A stretch of 64,000 bases of DNA from an uncultured Bacteroidia bacterium (GCA_902776565.1 CACYQN010000004.1:1-64000), one strand, 5' to 3'; positions 23,302 through 32,808 are shown, numbered from the stretch's first letter. The notes: generated from the letters alone by a model not told the origin. Numbers and translations are program-made.

Positions 23302-23661
23302 ATGAAACTTATTGACAGTCTGTTCACTATACACGAAACCAAATTGACCGACGACGGCTTTTCTGCCGAAATGTCGCCGATTATGGATAGTTGCATATAC
23401 AAGGCTCATTTCCCTGGCTTTCCCATAACCCCCGGTGCTTGCCTGATACGTATTGTAGGTGAACTTGTTGGGAAGCACGTTGAAAACGATGTGGTTTTAA
23501 GCACAATAAAGAACGTCAAGTTCTTGAACGTTGTGATTCCTTCCGAAAATATGAAGCTCTTTGTCGATGTCAAGGTCGATTCGCAACTGAAGGTGCAGGC
23601 TGTAGTACGCGACGAATCTTCTGTATTTACCAAAATGTCATTGCAATATAGTTTGAAATGA
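23302..23661 (+). CDS. Hotdog-fold 3-hydroxyacyl-ACP dehydratase 2
   Basis: A 119-residue hotdog protein. AHFPGFPITPGACLIRIVGE near residues 34-53 is the FabA/FabZ HFPGxPxxPG signature with the catalytic His, so this is the more canonical of the two dehydratases in the cluster. It would dehydrate the beta-hydroxyacyl chain, leaving the trans double bonds of the polyene. It may pair with the His-less homologue at 17015. Overlaps the next gene (ATGA at 23658). Confidence 0.9.
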   Translation: MKLIDSLFTIHETKLTDDGFSAEMSPIMDSCIYKAHFPGFPITPGACLIRIVGELVGKHVENDVVLSTIKNVKFLNVVIPSENMKLFVDVKVDSQLKVQAVVRDESSVFTKMSLQYSLK

Positions 23662-24398
23662 ATTTCTGTACACTGATTCCTACATATAACAACGGCAAGA
23701 CTTTGGGCAACATAATTGAGCGCACATTGACGGTGTGCAGCGATATTGTCGTGGTGAATGACGGAAGTACAGACAATACAGCCGATGTACTCGGCACTTT
23801 TTCTGAAAACAAAAATATTACGGTAGTAAGCTATCCAAAGAACAAGGGCAAGGGCTATGCTTTGCGTCTTGGTTTGCAGAAGGCACGTGAACTCGGTTTC
23901 GACTATGCTGTAACTGTCGATTCCGACGGACAGCATTTTCCCGAGGATATACCGCTGTTGCTCGAAGCGGCAAAAAATGCCAACGGGAGCAGAATTTTGG
24001 TTGTTGGCAGCCGAAACCTTAAGGCTGAAGGTATGCCCGAGAAAAACACATTTGCAAACAACTTCTCAAATTTCTGGTTCAAGGTTCAGACATTTAAGAA
24101 GTTGCCCGATACGCAGACCGGATTCCGCCTTTATTCGCTTCACAATCTTCCAAACCTGAAGATTCTTACCCGCCGTTACGAGACCGAACTCGAATTGCTT
24201 GTGTTCTCGGCTTGGCGCAATGTGAAACTGATACCTACGCAGGTTAGGGTATATTATCCGCCAAAGGAGGAGCGCGTATCGCATTTTCGTCCGTTTGCCG
24301 ATTTTACCCGCATATCGATTCTCAATACATTCCTTTGTTTTGCTGCGTTGCTATATGGCTATCCATCAATGTTAATCAGGAGTTTAATAAAAAAATAA
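23658..24398 (+). CDS. Family 2 glycosyltransferase
   Basis: A 246-residue GT-A fold transferase. LIPTYNNGKTLGNIIERTL at the N-terminus, IVVVNDGSTDNTADVL near residue 31, and the metal/nucleotide-binding DSDGQHFPED near residue 90 are the hallmarks of dolichol-phosphate-mannose-synthase-like GT2 enzymes. GSRN and QTGFRLYSLHNL follow. The C-terminus is hydrophobic (ISILNTFLCFAALLYG), suggesting membrane association. GT2 genes occur next to the MMPL gene in aryl-polyene clusters; the sugar and acceptor are unknown. Confidence 0.9.
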   Translation: MNFCTLIPTYNNGKTLGNIIERTLTVCSDIVVVNDGSTDNTADVLGTFSENKNITVVSYPKNKGKGYALRLGLQKARELGFDYAVTVDSDGQHFPEDIPLLLEAAKNANGSRILVVGSRNLKAEGMPEKNTFANNFSNFWFKVQTFKKLPDTQTGFRLYSLHNLPNLKILTRRYETELELLVFSAWRNVKLIPTQVRVYYPPKEERVSHFRPFADFTRISILNTFLCFAALLYGYPSMLIRSLIKK

Positions 24399-24437
24399 AA
24401 TGATTATCCGCAATATTCATATAATAAAGAACCCGCA

Positions 24438-24586
24438 GGAGATTTCGGATAGTTTGATTCACACAGCTCCCCGTTCCGTATCGCTGGTTCATCATAACTT
24501 CCGAAATGACGGTAAGGGGTCATTCCACAAAGCTGAACGAACAGGCGCAGGAACGAGCCTTGTGAGTTCGCTTATGCGGAATCTCC
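24438..24586. repeat. Two-part interspersed repeat, copy 2 (order A'-B')
   Basis: Reverse-complement part A (GGAGATTTCGGATAGT ... CTTCCGAAATGAC, 24438-24510) followed by reverse-complement part B (GTCATTCC ... GCGGAATCTCC, 24519-24586). The order of the parts is the reverse of copy 3, as if drawn from a tandem A-B array. It lies in the 228-bp gap before the MMPL gene. The short frame from 24400 is repeat-derived. Confidence 0.82.
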
Positions 24587-24626
24587 TATCGATAAAATGC
24601 TGATAATTATTAAAAAGTAAAAAGTA

Positions 24627-27600
24627 ATGTCGAAGTTTTTCCTTGCCATATACGATTATCTAAGCCGACACAAGATTTTGGCGGCTGCTATTCTTGTGGT
24701 ATGTGTAGGATTGAGCGTTTGGCTCAGTTTGCTTCTGCATTACGAGGAAAATATTACCGACTTCCTGCCAAAGAGCAAGGAAAACGCGAAATATACTTCG
24801 GTTTACGAAAGTATTGGTGACCAGGGACGTATTACTTTGATATTCAGAGCAGATACCTCGCTTGCCGATTCGGAGGATAAAAAGTACAGCCTTATGGATG
24901 CTGTGGATGCATTCGAGGAAAACTGGTACAAGTATGCTCCCGATTCGGTTGACGTGGATTTGCAATGCCATACCGACGAATCGGCTGTGTTCGATGCACT
25001 CGACTTCCTTCGCGACAATGTCGCTATATTTCTTACCGACGACGATTACGACAGGATTGATTCGTTGCTGTCGATTGACGGTTATGTTGACACCTGTATG
25101 CAAAATGTTAAACGGATGCTGTCGTTCCCGATGTCGTCGGTTGCGGTGGAGGCGATAACTGCCGACCCGCTCAACTTGTTCTCTCCTGTGCTTCAACGCC
25201 TGTCGGTGCTTGATGTTTCGGGTAAGTATCAGGTTGCCGATGGATATTTGTTCGACGATGAGGGCTATGCATTTGCGTTTATGAGTTCGCCATACGCTTC
25301 GTCCGACACCAAGGCCAATGCCGCCTTGTCCGAAGCTATTGACTCTGCGATTTCGGCAACTATGGCGCAGGTTCGCGATGTGCGTGTTTCGGCTGTAGGC
25401 GCTCCGATTATTGCTGTTACGAATGCAAGTCAGATAAAGCGCGACAGCATTTTCTCAATTTCAATAGCTATTTTCTTGATTATGGCCATATTGCTGTTTG
25501 CAATGGGACACTGGCGCAATATCCTGTGGCTAGGTTTTACCATTGTGGCTGGCTGGCTGTTTGCATTGGCTGTAATCGTAATATTCAAGTCCGCAATTTC
25601 GATTATTGTAATCGGAATAGGCTCGGTGCTGGTGGGAATCGCGGTAAACTATCCATTGCACTTCCTCGACCATATACGCGACCATACCGACCGCCGTTCG
25701 GCTTTGAAGGATATGATTGACCCGCTGATAACTGGCAACATAACTACGGTAAGTGCTTTCGCCTGCCTCGTTTTTGTAAGGGCGGAGGCTATGCGCGACC
25801 TTGGACTGTTCGGTGCCTTGATGCTTGTGGGTACGATTTTGTTTGTGATGGTTTTCCTGCCCTTGTTTGCAAAGCCGGGCAGAAGAAGAAAGGCTACGGT
25901 AGTGCAGGAACAGCCTGTAGAAAAGAATACAAATGGCCGGTGGAGAAAAATTTCAGCCTATGCCTTGATACCGGTTTTGTTGATAACCATATTGTTAGGA
26001 TATTATAGCACGAATACCGAATTTGATTCCAACCTGCACAACATAAACTATATGACCGAACAGCAGAAGGAGGACTTGAAGCTACTATCTGGTTCGCTTG
26101 GCGATGAGGCTAAGGAGTCGCTTCTGTATGTTGTCACCGAGGGCAAGACTGTCGATGAGGCAGTTTCCGCTGGAGAGAAATTGCTCGGCGATACCGTTGT
26201 AATGGCTGGTCGCTACTTGAATGGCGGTGTGGCAGGATTGCTGCCGTCTGTCGAGAAGCAGAAAAGGTCACTAGAACGATGGAAACATTTCCGTGAAGCA
26301 CATTCGGGACTTTCTGCTGAACTTGAAAAATCAGCCGCCAAAAATGGTTTTGTAGTTGGTGCGTTCGGTTCGTTTGTAAAGCATCTCGATGCCGAATATT
26401 CGACTATGCCAATTGCGGAAATGGACGTGCTTGTGAATTTGTGTAGTAGCTATATGGTCAAGACCGACAGTACGGTTAACATTGTAAATATCGCACATAT
26501 TCCCAATGCTATTGCCGACAGCGTAAAGCACGATTTCAGGGAAAAATATCCGCAGGACGGAAATGTCTTCGCCTTCGATAGCAAGGATGTAGGTTCAAAC
26601 CTTGTGTCGGCCTTGAGTGACGACTTCAACTACATATTGTACGTGTGCAGTTTTGTTGTGTTCTTCTTCTTGTGGCTTTCGTTCGGAAGGCTAGAGCTGG
26701 CATTGCTTTCGTTCCTACCGCTCACAGTAGGTTGGCTGTGGATACTTGGCTTGATGGACATTGCCGCTGTCAAGTTCAACATTATCAATATTATACTTGC
26801 AACATTCATATTCGGTCAGGGCGACGACTACACCATTTTCATTACCGAAGGTCTGATGTATGAATACGCATACGGACGCAAGCGTTTGCGCAGTTATCAG
26901 CGGAGCGTAGTCATTTCGGCGGCACTGATGTTCGTTGGCATCGGCGTACTGATATTTGCAAAGCACCCTGCAATGCGTTCGCTTGCCGAAGTGGCAATAA
27001 TAGGTATGGCATCGGTAATATTGATGGCTTGCTATTTGCCGCCGGTGATTTTCAGGTGGATTACTTATAAGCACGGCAAAATAAGGCAGGTGCCAGTTAC
27101 CTTGAAACGCTTGTTTTATACCTTTATTTCGCTCTTGGTCTTCTTTGTTTCCGCATTTGTGCTAGTTACACCTTATACGTTGATATATAGGTTGATAGGT
27201 CGCAATAGCGAAAAGAAACGTTTGCATTACCACGATATTATACGCAGGTTCAACAGTTTTGCAATACATTATCTGCCGGGGGTGAAATACACCATAGAGA
27301 ATCCGCAGAACGAGACATTTGACAAACCTGCCGTTATAATTGCAAACCACCAGTCGCATCTCGATTTGGTGTGCCTGCTTATGCTGTCGCGCAAGATTGT
27401 GGTGCTCACAAACGACTGGGTGTGGAAAGACCCGTTTTATGGCTTGATTATCAGGTATGCAGAATTTTATCCCGTAAGCAATGGCTTCGACGAGAATCTT
27501 CCGAAACTCAAGAATCTGGTGGAACGTGGATATTCGATAGTGGTATTCCCCGAAGGCACACGTACTCCCGACGGTAAGATTGGGCGATTCCGCAACGGAG

Positions 27601-28103
27601 CATTCTTGCTTGCTCAACAGCTTGGAATTGACATATTGCCATTGTTTATACACGGGGCTTACGAAGTTATGCCAAAGGACGACATAGTATTGCGTGAAGG
27701 TGCGATTACTTTGGAAATTTGTCCGCGCATTGGTGTGGATAAGTTTGCCGGCAAGGAAGCCCGTGCTGTTGCATCGGAAATGCGTGCTTATTATCAGCAG
27801 CATTTTGCCGAGATGTGCGCCCGTATCGAAGACGAGCAGTTCTATGTTCCACTTGTGAAGTACCAGTATATGTACAAGGGTCGCGACATTGAAATGCGTT
27901 GCCGCCGTGCTTTGAAGAAATGGCAGGCCGACAAGTCGTACAATGCTGTAGGACAGGGCGAAATACCATTGTTGCTGGCTTTGTCGCATAAGGATAAGGA
28001 GTTTTATTACGAGTTCGAAAACGAGGACGATTACCTAGTTGCACAAAATTGCACAGCGTTACCGTCCAATTTGCATTATTCGTTGAAAGGAGAAAGCAAA
28101 TGA
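24627..28103 (+). CDS. MMPL-type exporter fused to a PlsC-like acyltransferase
   Basis: A 1158-residue membrane protein. Residues 1 to about 850 form an RND/MMPL transporter: a first helix (ILAAAILVVCVGLSVWLSLL), a periplasmic loop, a helix bundle (DSIFSISIAIFLIMAILLFA onward), a second loop (about 465-670) and a second bundle (FNYILYVCSFVVFFFLWLSF; FIFGQGDDYTIFITEGLMYE). From about residue 880 a lysophosphatidic acid acyltransferase domain follows: IANHQSHLDLVCLLML near residue 905 (HX4D) and VVFPEGTRTPDGKIGRFRNG near residue 972. Both halves look complete. Aryl-polyene clusters usually encode exporter and acyltransferase separately. Coupling of pigment acylation with export is a plausible reading. 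Confidence 0.92.
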   Translation: MSKFFLAIYDYLSRHKILAAAILVVCVGLSVWLSLLLHYEENITDFLPKSKENAKYTSVYESIGDQGRITLIFRADTSLADSEDKKYSLMDAVDAFEENWYKYAPDSVDVDLQCHTDESAVFDALDFLRDNVAIFLTDDDYDRIDSLLSIDGYVDTCMQNVKRMLSFPMSSVAVEAITADPLNLFSPVLQRLSVLDVSGKYQVADGYLFDDEGYAFAFMSSPYASSDTKANAALSEAIDSAISATMAQVRDVRVSAVGAPIIAVTNASQIKRDSIFSISIAIFLIMAILLFAMGHWRNILWLGFTIVAGWLFALAVIVIFKSAISIIVIGIGSVLVGIAVNYPLHFLDHIRDHTDRRSALKDMIDPLITGNITTVSAFACLVFVRAEAMRDLGLFGALMLVGTILFVMVFLPLFAKPGRRRKATVVQEQPVEKNTNGRWRKISAYALIPVLLITILLGYYSTNTEFDSNLHNINYMTEQQKEDLKLLSGSLGDEAKESLLYVVTEGKTVDEAVSAGEKLLGDTVVMAGRYLNGGVAGLLPSVEKQKRSLERWKHFREAHSGLSAELEKSAAKNGFVVGAFGSFVKHLDAEYSTMPIAEMDVLVNLCSSYMVKTDSTVNIVNIAHIPNAIADSVKHDFREKYPQDGNVFAFDSKDVGSNLVSALSDDFNYILYVCSFVVFFFLWLSFGRLELALLSFLPLTVGWLWILGLMDIAAVKFNIINIILATFIFGQGDDYTIFITEGLMYEYAYGRKRLRSYQRSVVISAALMFVGIGVLIFAKHPAMRSLAEVAIIGMASVILMACYLPPVIFRWITYKHGKIRQVPVTLKRLFYTFISLLVFFVSAFVLVTPYTLIYRLIGRNSEKKRLHYHDIIRRFNSFAIHYLPGVKYTIENPQNETFDKPAVIIANHQSHLDLVCLLMLSRKIVVLTNDWVWKDPFYGLIIRYAEFYPVSNGFDENLPKLKNLVERGYSIVVFPEGTRTPDGKIGRFRNGAFLLAQQLGIDILPLFIHGAYEVMPKDDIVLREGAITLEICPRIGVDKFAGKEARAVASEMRAYYQQHFAEMCARIEDEQFYVPLVKYQYMYKGRDIEMRCRRALKKWQADKSYNAVGQGEIPLLLALSHKDKEFYYEFENEDDYLVAQNCTALPSNLHYSLKGESK

Positions 28104-31099
28104 CACGTCGTTGCATAATAATCGGAAGCGGTCTTGGGGCTTTGTCGGCTGGTGCGGTGCTGTCGAAAAACGGCTACGATGTAATCATATTCGAGCAGGC
28201 CAAACAAATTGGCGGTTGCTTGCAGTGTTTCTGGCGCAATGGCGTTAAGTTTGAGACAGGAATGCATTTCGTTGGCAGTCTCGACGACGGCGAGGTCCTT
28301 TCAAACTATTTCAACTTCCTTGGAATCAAGGATAAGGTTGAAGTTTCGCGGATGGATACCACTTCGTACAATACAATTTCGCTTGAAGGTGAACGCTTTT
28401 CCATTGCAAACGGGCACAAGCAGATGATTGAAAGTCTGGCACAACGCTTTCCCAACGAAAAGGACAATCTTCGCCGTTTCTGGCAACTTGTGGATACGGT
28501 TGCTCAGGAGTCGCCATACTACGACCTAAGCCGTATCGACAGGAATCCGCATCTCGACTTGCGGTTGTTTACAACAAGCATCAACGAGGTAATCGATGAG
28601 GTGATAACTGACCCTACTTTACGCAATGTGCTTGTGGGCGACATGTCGCTTTATGCTGCGCAACGCGACCGCACACCGTTTTCTACATACGCCTTTGTGT
28701 CAAACTTCTACAACCGAAGCGCATTTAGGATTGTGGGCGGAAGCGACAACATAGCAAAGGCACTTGCCGAAGTGATAAAGTCGAACGGAGGCAAGATTTA
28801 TACAGGATGTCGCGTCGTAAGGGCGCATAGCAATAATGGTTCGATAACCAGTGTGGAACTGGAAAACGGAGAATTGGTAGAAGGTGACATATTTATTTCT
28901 GATGTGCATCCGATGCAGTTGAGCGGTATGTTTACAGGAAAGGAACTCCGTCCGTCTTTCTATTCGCGTATAGAGTCGATAAAGAATACCCCGTCGGTGT
29001 TTTCACTTTTCTTGAAGTTCAAGTCGGGAGTGCCGTATATGAATACCAATTTTTACGGATATTTCTGCAAGTCGCCGTGGGATATGGAAAACTACGACGA
29101 CACAACTTGGCCGCGAGGATATTTGTATATGCACCATTGCCACGAGGAAGAACAGAAGTTTGCAAGAAGCGGTGTTGTACTCGCTTATATGCTTGCCGAC
29201 GAACTGGCGGTGTGGTCGCATACTACAATTGGAAAACGAGGCGAATCGTACGAGGAATTTAAACGCGCCAAGGCAGAAAAACTGCTTGATGCCGTCGAAA
29301 GGGATTTCCCTGGAATAAGGTCGCAGATAGAGGAATATTACACGGCTACACCGCTTACTTACCGTGACTATACCTTGTCGCCTGGCGGTTCGATGTACGG
29401 TATGGCAAAGGACTTGACTTTAGGCTTGGCAGGTCGCGTGTCGTACAAGACAAAATTGCCGAATTTCTACTTGGTGGGACAGAACATAAACGCACACGGA
29501 ATACTTGGCGTACTGGTCGGGACATTGAATGTTTGTTCGGCTTTGCTTGGCGAGGATGTAATTAAGAAACAGATGCTTGAGGCGAATGCTTTCGTTAAAC
29601 CAGTCAAGCAAAAGTCGGTGCTGATTATCGGTGGAGGTCTTGGCGGTCTTGTTACAGGTGCCTTGCTTGCCAAGGAGAACTACAAGGTGACAGTTCTGGA
29701 GAAGAATGCCATAATAGGTGGCGGTTTGCAGACAATCAGGCGCAAAGGAGTGGATTTTGCAACTGGAATGCATATTTTCGGCGGTTTCAACAAGGATGGC
29801 AATCTTTACAAACTATTTGACTACCTTGGCATTGCCGACAAACTGAACCTTATGCCCACCGACGAAAATGCCTGCGACATTGTTACAATTGCCGACGACA
29901 ATGCAACATATTACCTTCCAAAGGGCAAGGAAAACCTTGTGAATTACCTTTCAGGAATCTTCCCCGACGAAGCCGAAAACATTAGGCAGTACATCGACAA
30001 ACTGTTTGAACTTTCGCAGGAGGAAGACCTTTTCTATATTCGCGAAAGGTCGATGGAACCGAATTTTACATCTTTGAGCGAAGATTTCAAAAATCCATAT
30101 AACCAACTAATTGACAAATACATACACAATCCAAAGTTAAAAAGAGTGCTTTGTTACCTGAAACCGCTTTTTGGTGGCGAGGAAGATACTACTCCGGCAT
30201 TCTTCAATGCTCTGCTAAGTGTACTGCACATTGGTGGCACTTTCCAGTTTGTTGGTAGCGGTCTGCAGATGGTCGATATGCTGAAAAAAATCATAGAGGA
30301 GGCTGGTGGTTCGGTTGTCTCAAGCGAGGAAGTTACAAAAATTGAGGTCGAAGACCACGCGGTTACAAGGGTTATGACAAAGAATGGCAATTCCTACATA
30401 GCCGACAGTTATATTTCCGATGTCCACCCCGATGTGCTGATGAAAATCATCAGTGGCGACGCATTCCCTGCTGCTTTCCGTAAACGATTGAAACTGATTC
30501 CCGAATCGACTTCAAGCTTCAAGGTTTACATTAAGTTCAAGAAAAATGCCTTCCCATTCCTAAACCACGCTAACTATTACTACAACAGTAGCATAGAATA
30601 TCCGAATGGCATAATGTATGTTACTCCGCCAGTCGAAAACCAGGGCGAATTTGCAGAGACTATGGCAATCATCAGTCTTATGGACTTCGGTGAGGTAAAG
30701 AGATGGGAGAATACACAAACTGGTCATCGTGGCGAGGAATACGAGCAGTGGAAGAGAGAAACCACAGAAAAGGTATTCGATGTGATGGAGAAAATATATC
30801 CTGATTTCCGCGACTGCATTGAATTTTCGTTTGCCTCGTCGCCGCTTACAATCCGCGATTTTCTTGGCAACAAGGAAGGCTCGATATATGGATTCCAGAA
30901 GGATAGCCACAATCTGATGCTTTCGCAGATGGCGGTTGCTACCAAGGTAAAGAATTTGTTCCTGACAGGGCAGAATGTTAACATTCACGGATTCTGCGGA
31001 GTGTCGCTTACTGCAATCGAGACTGCCGAGGCTCTTGTCGGGCACAATGTCATAGTAAAAAAAATCAACGAGCATTGCTCTATAAAAAATAACATATAA
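28100..31099 (+). CDS. Tandem fusion of two CrtI-like FAD/NAD(P) oxidoreductases
   Basis: A 999-residue protein starting at ATG 28100 (ATGA overlap with the MMPL gene). Both halves are phytoene-desaturase-like. Half 1: CIIIGSGLGALSAGAVLSKN at residues 5-24, GGSDNIAKALAEVIKSNGGK near 213, and GQNINAHGILGVLVGT near 460. Half 2: VLIIGGGLGGLVTGALLAKE from about residue 507, IGGTFQFVGSGLQMVDMLKK near 710, and GQNVNIHGFCGVSLTAIETA near 960. The repeated GQN(I/V)N(A/I)HG motif shows the halves are homologous. CrtI-type enzymes oxidise or isomerise polyene chains; FAD enzymes of this group occur in aryl-polyene-like clusters. The precise reaction is unknown. Confidence 0.9.
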   Translation: MTRRCIIIGSGLGALSAGAVLSKNGYDVIIFEQAKQIGGCLQCFWRNGVKFETGMHFVGSLDDGEVLSNYFNFLGIKDKVEVSRMDTTSYNTISLEGERFSIANGHKQMIESLAQRFPNEKDNLRRFWQLVDTVAQESPYYDLSRIDRNPHLDLRLFTTSINEVIDEVITDPTLRNVLVGDMSLYAAQRDRTPFSTYAFVSNFYNRSAFRIVGGSDNIAKALAEVIKSNGGKIYTGCRVVRAHSNNGSITSVELENGELVEGDIFISDVHPMQLSGMFTGKELRPSFYSRIESIKNTPSVFSLFLKFKSGVPYMNTNFYGYFCKSPWDMENYDDTTWPRGYLYMHHCHEEEQKFARSGVVLAYMLADELAVWSHTTIGKRGESYEEFKRAKAEKLLDAVERDFPGIRSQIEEYYTATPLTYRDYTLSPGGSMYGMAKDLTLGLAGRVSYKTKLPNFYLVGQNINAHGILGVLVGTLNVCSALLGEDVIKKQMLEANAFVKPVKQKSVLIIGGGLGGLVTGALLAKENYKVTVLEKNAIIGGGLQTIRRKGVDFATGMHIFGGFNKDGNLYKLFDYLGIADKLNLMPTDENACDIVTIADDNATYYLPKGKENLVNYLSGIFPDEAENIRQYIDKLFELSQEEDLFYIRERSMEPNFTSLSEDFKNPYNQLIDKYIHNPKLKRVLCYLKPLFGGEEDTTPAFFNALLSVLHIGGTFQFVGSGLQMVDMLKKIIEEAGGSVVSSEEVTKIEVEDHAVTRVMTKNGNSYIADSYISDVHPDVLMKIISGDAFPAAFRKRLKLIPESTSSFKVYIKFKKNAFPFLNHANYYYNSSIEYPNGIMYVTPPVENQGEFAETMAIISLMDFGEVKRWENTQTGHRGEEYEQWKRETTEKVFDVMEKIYPDFRDCIEFSFASSPLTIRDFLGNKEGSIYGFQKDSHNLMLSQMAVATKVKNLFLTGQNVNIHGFCGVSLTAIETAEALVGHNVIVKKINEHCSIKNNI

Positions 31100-31128
31100 A
31101 TTTGTAATTTTAAGAAAACGATATCATA

Positions 31129-32436
31129 ATGGATAAAGTAAAACTGAAACTGATTTACCCGAAATGGAATAAGCTGCCCGGACAGACAACCTTCAACCTG
31201 CCGCCTCACGGACCGGTGGCATTTGCCGCAACTTTGCCCGAATATGTTGACATTTCGTTTACCGACGAAAATGTTGAGGCAATTGACTTCGACGAGGAAT
31301 GTGACCTTGTGGCATTGTCGATGATGCTAACAACGCAGGTAAAGCGCGGATGGGCTATTGCCGACGAGTATCACAAGCGTGGCAAAAAGGTCATCGCTGG
31401 CGGTATTTCCACTATGCTTCACGCAGAGGAAATGGTAAACCATGTTGACAGCGTATTCCTTGGCGAATCGGAAGGTCGTTCCGAGCAGGTTATTATCGAC
31501 TGGAAAAACGGCTGCCTGAAAAAGATTTACAACTATATGGGCAACCAGCCGCCAATCGAATCGGTAGGTCCTTGCCGCCGCGACCTTTACAAGCGCGAGC
31601 TGTACAACCACAAGGGCGTGCAGATGGTCGACCTGTTCCACGCTTCGCGCGGATGCCGTTTCAGTTGCTATCCATGTGCTGTGTCGTATCTTGGTGGTCG
31701 TAAGTTCCGTCCGCGTCCAATCGACAAGGTGGTTGAGGATATGGCAAGCATCGACAACAACCGTCTGTTTATCGTCGACAACTCGCTGGCGCAGGACAAG
31801 CAGTGGGAAATTGAACTTTTCAAGGCTATTGCACCGCTGAAGAAAAAGTGGATAAGCCACACCATCGAGGACGACCCCGAAGTGCTCGACCTTGCAGCAA
31901 AGGCTGGTGCGTGGTATGTGTATCAGGCTGTTTACGATACTTCCGACTACATCAAGGAGCGTGTAAAGAGATACCACGACTACGGAATAGGTGTTGAAGG
32001 TACAATCTTGCTCGGGCTTGATAACCAGTCGGTTGACGACTGCAAGCGACTGATTGACTTCCTTGGCGAAATCGACTTGGACTTGGCTGAGTTTACAGTA
32101 ATGACGCCTTTCCCGCACACCAAGGCCTACGACGATTTGTTGCGTCAGGGTCGTATCTTCGATTTCGACTGGAACCACTACAATGCAGGTCAGGTTGTTT
32201 TCCAGCCTAAGCTTATGACTCCCGAACAGTTGCAGGATGTTTACGAATACGCTTGGAAGAGTTTCTATGCAGCCGAAACCCAGGAATCGAAGATGTTCAG
32301 GCTGTTCTGCAATGTTGCGCTTCGCGAGATGGAAGAAGGCACATACCGTCCGCGTAACAGGAAGCTGGCAAACAAGTCGTTTGGCCGCGATGTTGACAGA
32401 AGCAAGAGAAATGTAAATGTAAGAGCTGAAAATTAA
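31129..32436 (+). CDS. B12-binding-type radical SAM enzyme
   Basis: A 435-residue protein. The N-terminal 130 residues have the Rossmann-like plan of a cobalamin-binding domain (VKLKLIYPKWNKL; CDLVALSMMLTTQVKRGWAI; GKKVIAGGISTMLHAEEM). The radical SAM cluster motif CxxxCxxC is CRFSCYPC at about residues 176-183, in HASRGCRFSCYPCAVSYLGG. A SAM-domain glycine motif and EGTILLGLDNQSVDDCKRLI near residue 295 follow. The family includes methylases and cyclases acting on unreactive carbons. It is 29 bp after the FAD fusion gene and so probably modifies the pigment, for example by C-methylation, but this is inference. Confidence 0.9.
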   Translation: MDKVKLKLIYPKWNKLPGQTTFNLPPHGPVAFAATLPEYVDISFTDENVEAIDFDEECDLVALSMMLTTQVKRGWAIADEYHKRGKKVIAGGISTMLHAEEMVNHVDSVFLGESEGRSEQVIIDWKNGCLKKIYNYMGNQPPIESVGPCRRDLYKRELYNHKGVQMVDLFHASRGCRFSCYPCAVSYLGGRKFRPRPIDKVVEDMASIDNNRLFIVDNSLAQDKQWEIELFKAIAPLKKKWISHTIEDDPEVLDLAAKAGAWYVYQAVYDTSDYIKERVKRYHDYGIGVEGTILLGLDNQSVDDCKRLIDFLGEIDLDLAEFTVMTPFPHTKAYDDLLRQGRIFDFDWNHYNAGQVVFQPKLMTPEQLQDVYEYAWKSFYAAETQESKMFRLFCNVALREMEEGTYRPRNRKLANKSFGRDVDRSKRNVNVRAEN

Positions 32437-32445
32437 TTAACTACG

Positions 32446-32808
32446 ATGAAAGTTTCAAAGGAATATTACGATGAGATTTTCCCTTTCAAGGGCGAATGGG
32501 ATATGGAATCGTCTTGTGGACTTAAGATTAGGGATGTTGACGGCAAAAAGTATGTAATTGTAACCGAACTTTATCAGGACAATCCCGGCACATCGGTAAC
32601 CTACGCAGGCAGAAAGCTGGCCGACCAGATATGCGAAGCCAAGAATCTGAAACTGGAGGACATAGTCTATCTTGAATGCAACCCGAATACAAACTCAAAG
32701 CTTTCGTTCTACGACGAGGAGTATTTTCAGGTGGACTTCAATGCCGACAGGCAGAATATGTATCGTCAACTGACGAAAGATGAAATAATGAAAATTTTAG
32801 GTAGATAA
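32446..32808 (+). CDS. Uncharacterised small cytoplasmic protein
   Basis: A 120-residue protein without signal peptide or membrane segment. It contains YVIVTELYQDNPGTSVTYAG, an ADQICEAKNLKLEDIVYLEC stretch that looks like a helix-loop-strand, and ends in QLTKDEIMKILGR. I do not recognise the family. It follows the radical SAM gene by 9 bp and shares bases with the start of the next gene (TAATG), so it is translated as part of the operon. It may be an accessory protein to the radical SAM enzyme, on position alone. Confidence 0.65.
   Translation: MKVSKEYYDEIFPFKGEWDMESSCGLKIRDVDGKKYVIVTELYQDNPGTSVTYAGRKLADQICEAKNLKLEDIVYLECNPNTNSKLSFYDEEYFQVDFNADRQNMYRQLTKDEIMKILGR

Noticed and set aside
12236..24398. 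Housekeeping fatty acid synthesis (fab) operon
   Set aside because: There are several divergent ketosynthases, two ACPs, a thioesterase, a methyltransferase, LolA, GT2 and MMPL genes, and no fabD, fabH or plsX; this is a specialised cluster.
24400..24603. 67-codon frame between the GT2 and MMPL genes
   Set aside because: Almost entirely the two-part repeat, copy 2.
27162..27989. 275-codon frame antisense to the MMPL-acyltransferase fusion
   Set aside because: Opposite to well-defined acyltransferase motifs and with no protein-like features.
31327..32178. 283-codon frame antisense to the radical SAM gene
   Set aside because: Same reasoning; the radical SAM motif is clear on the plus strand.
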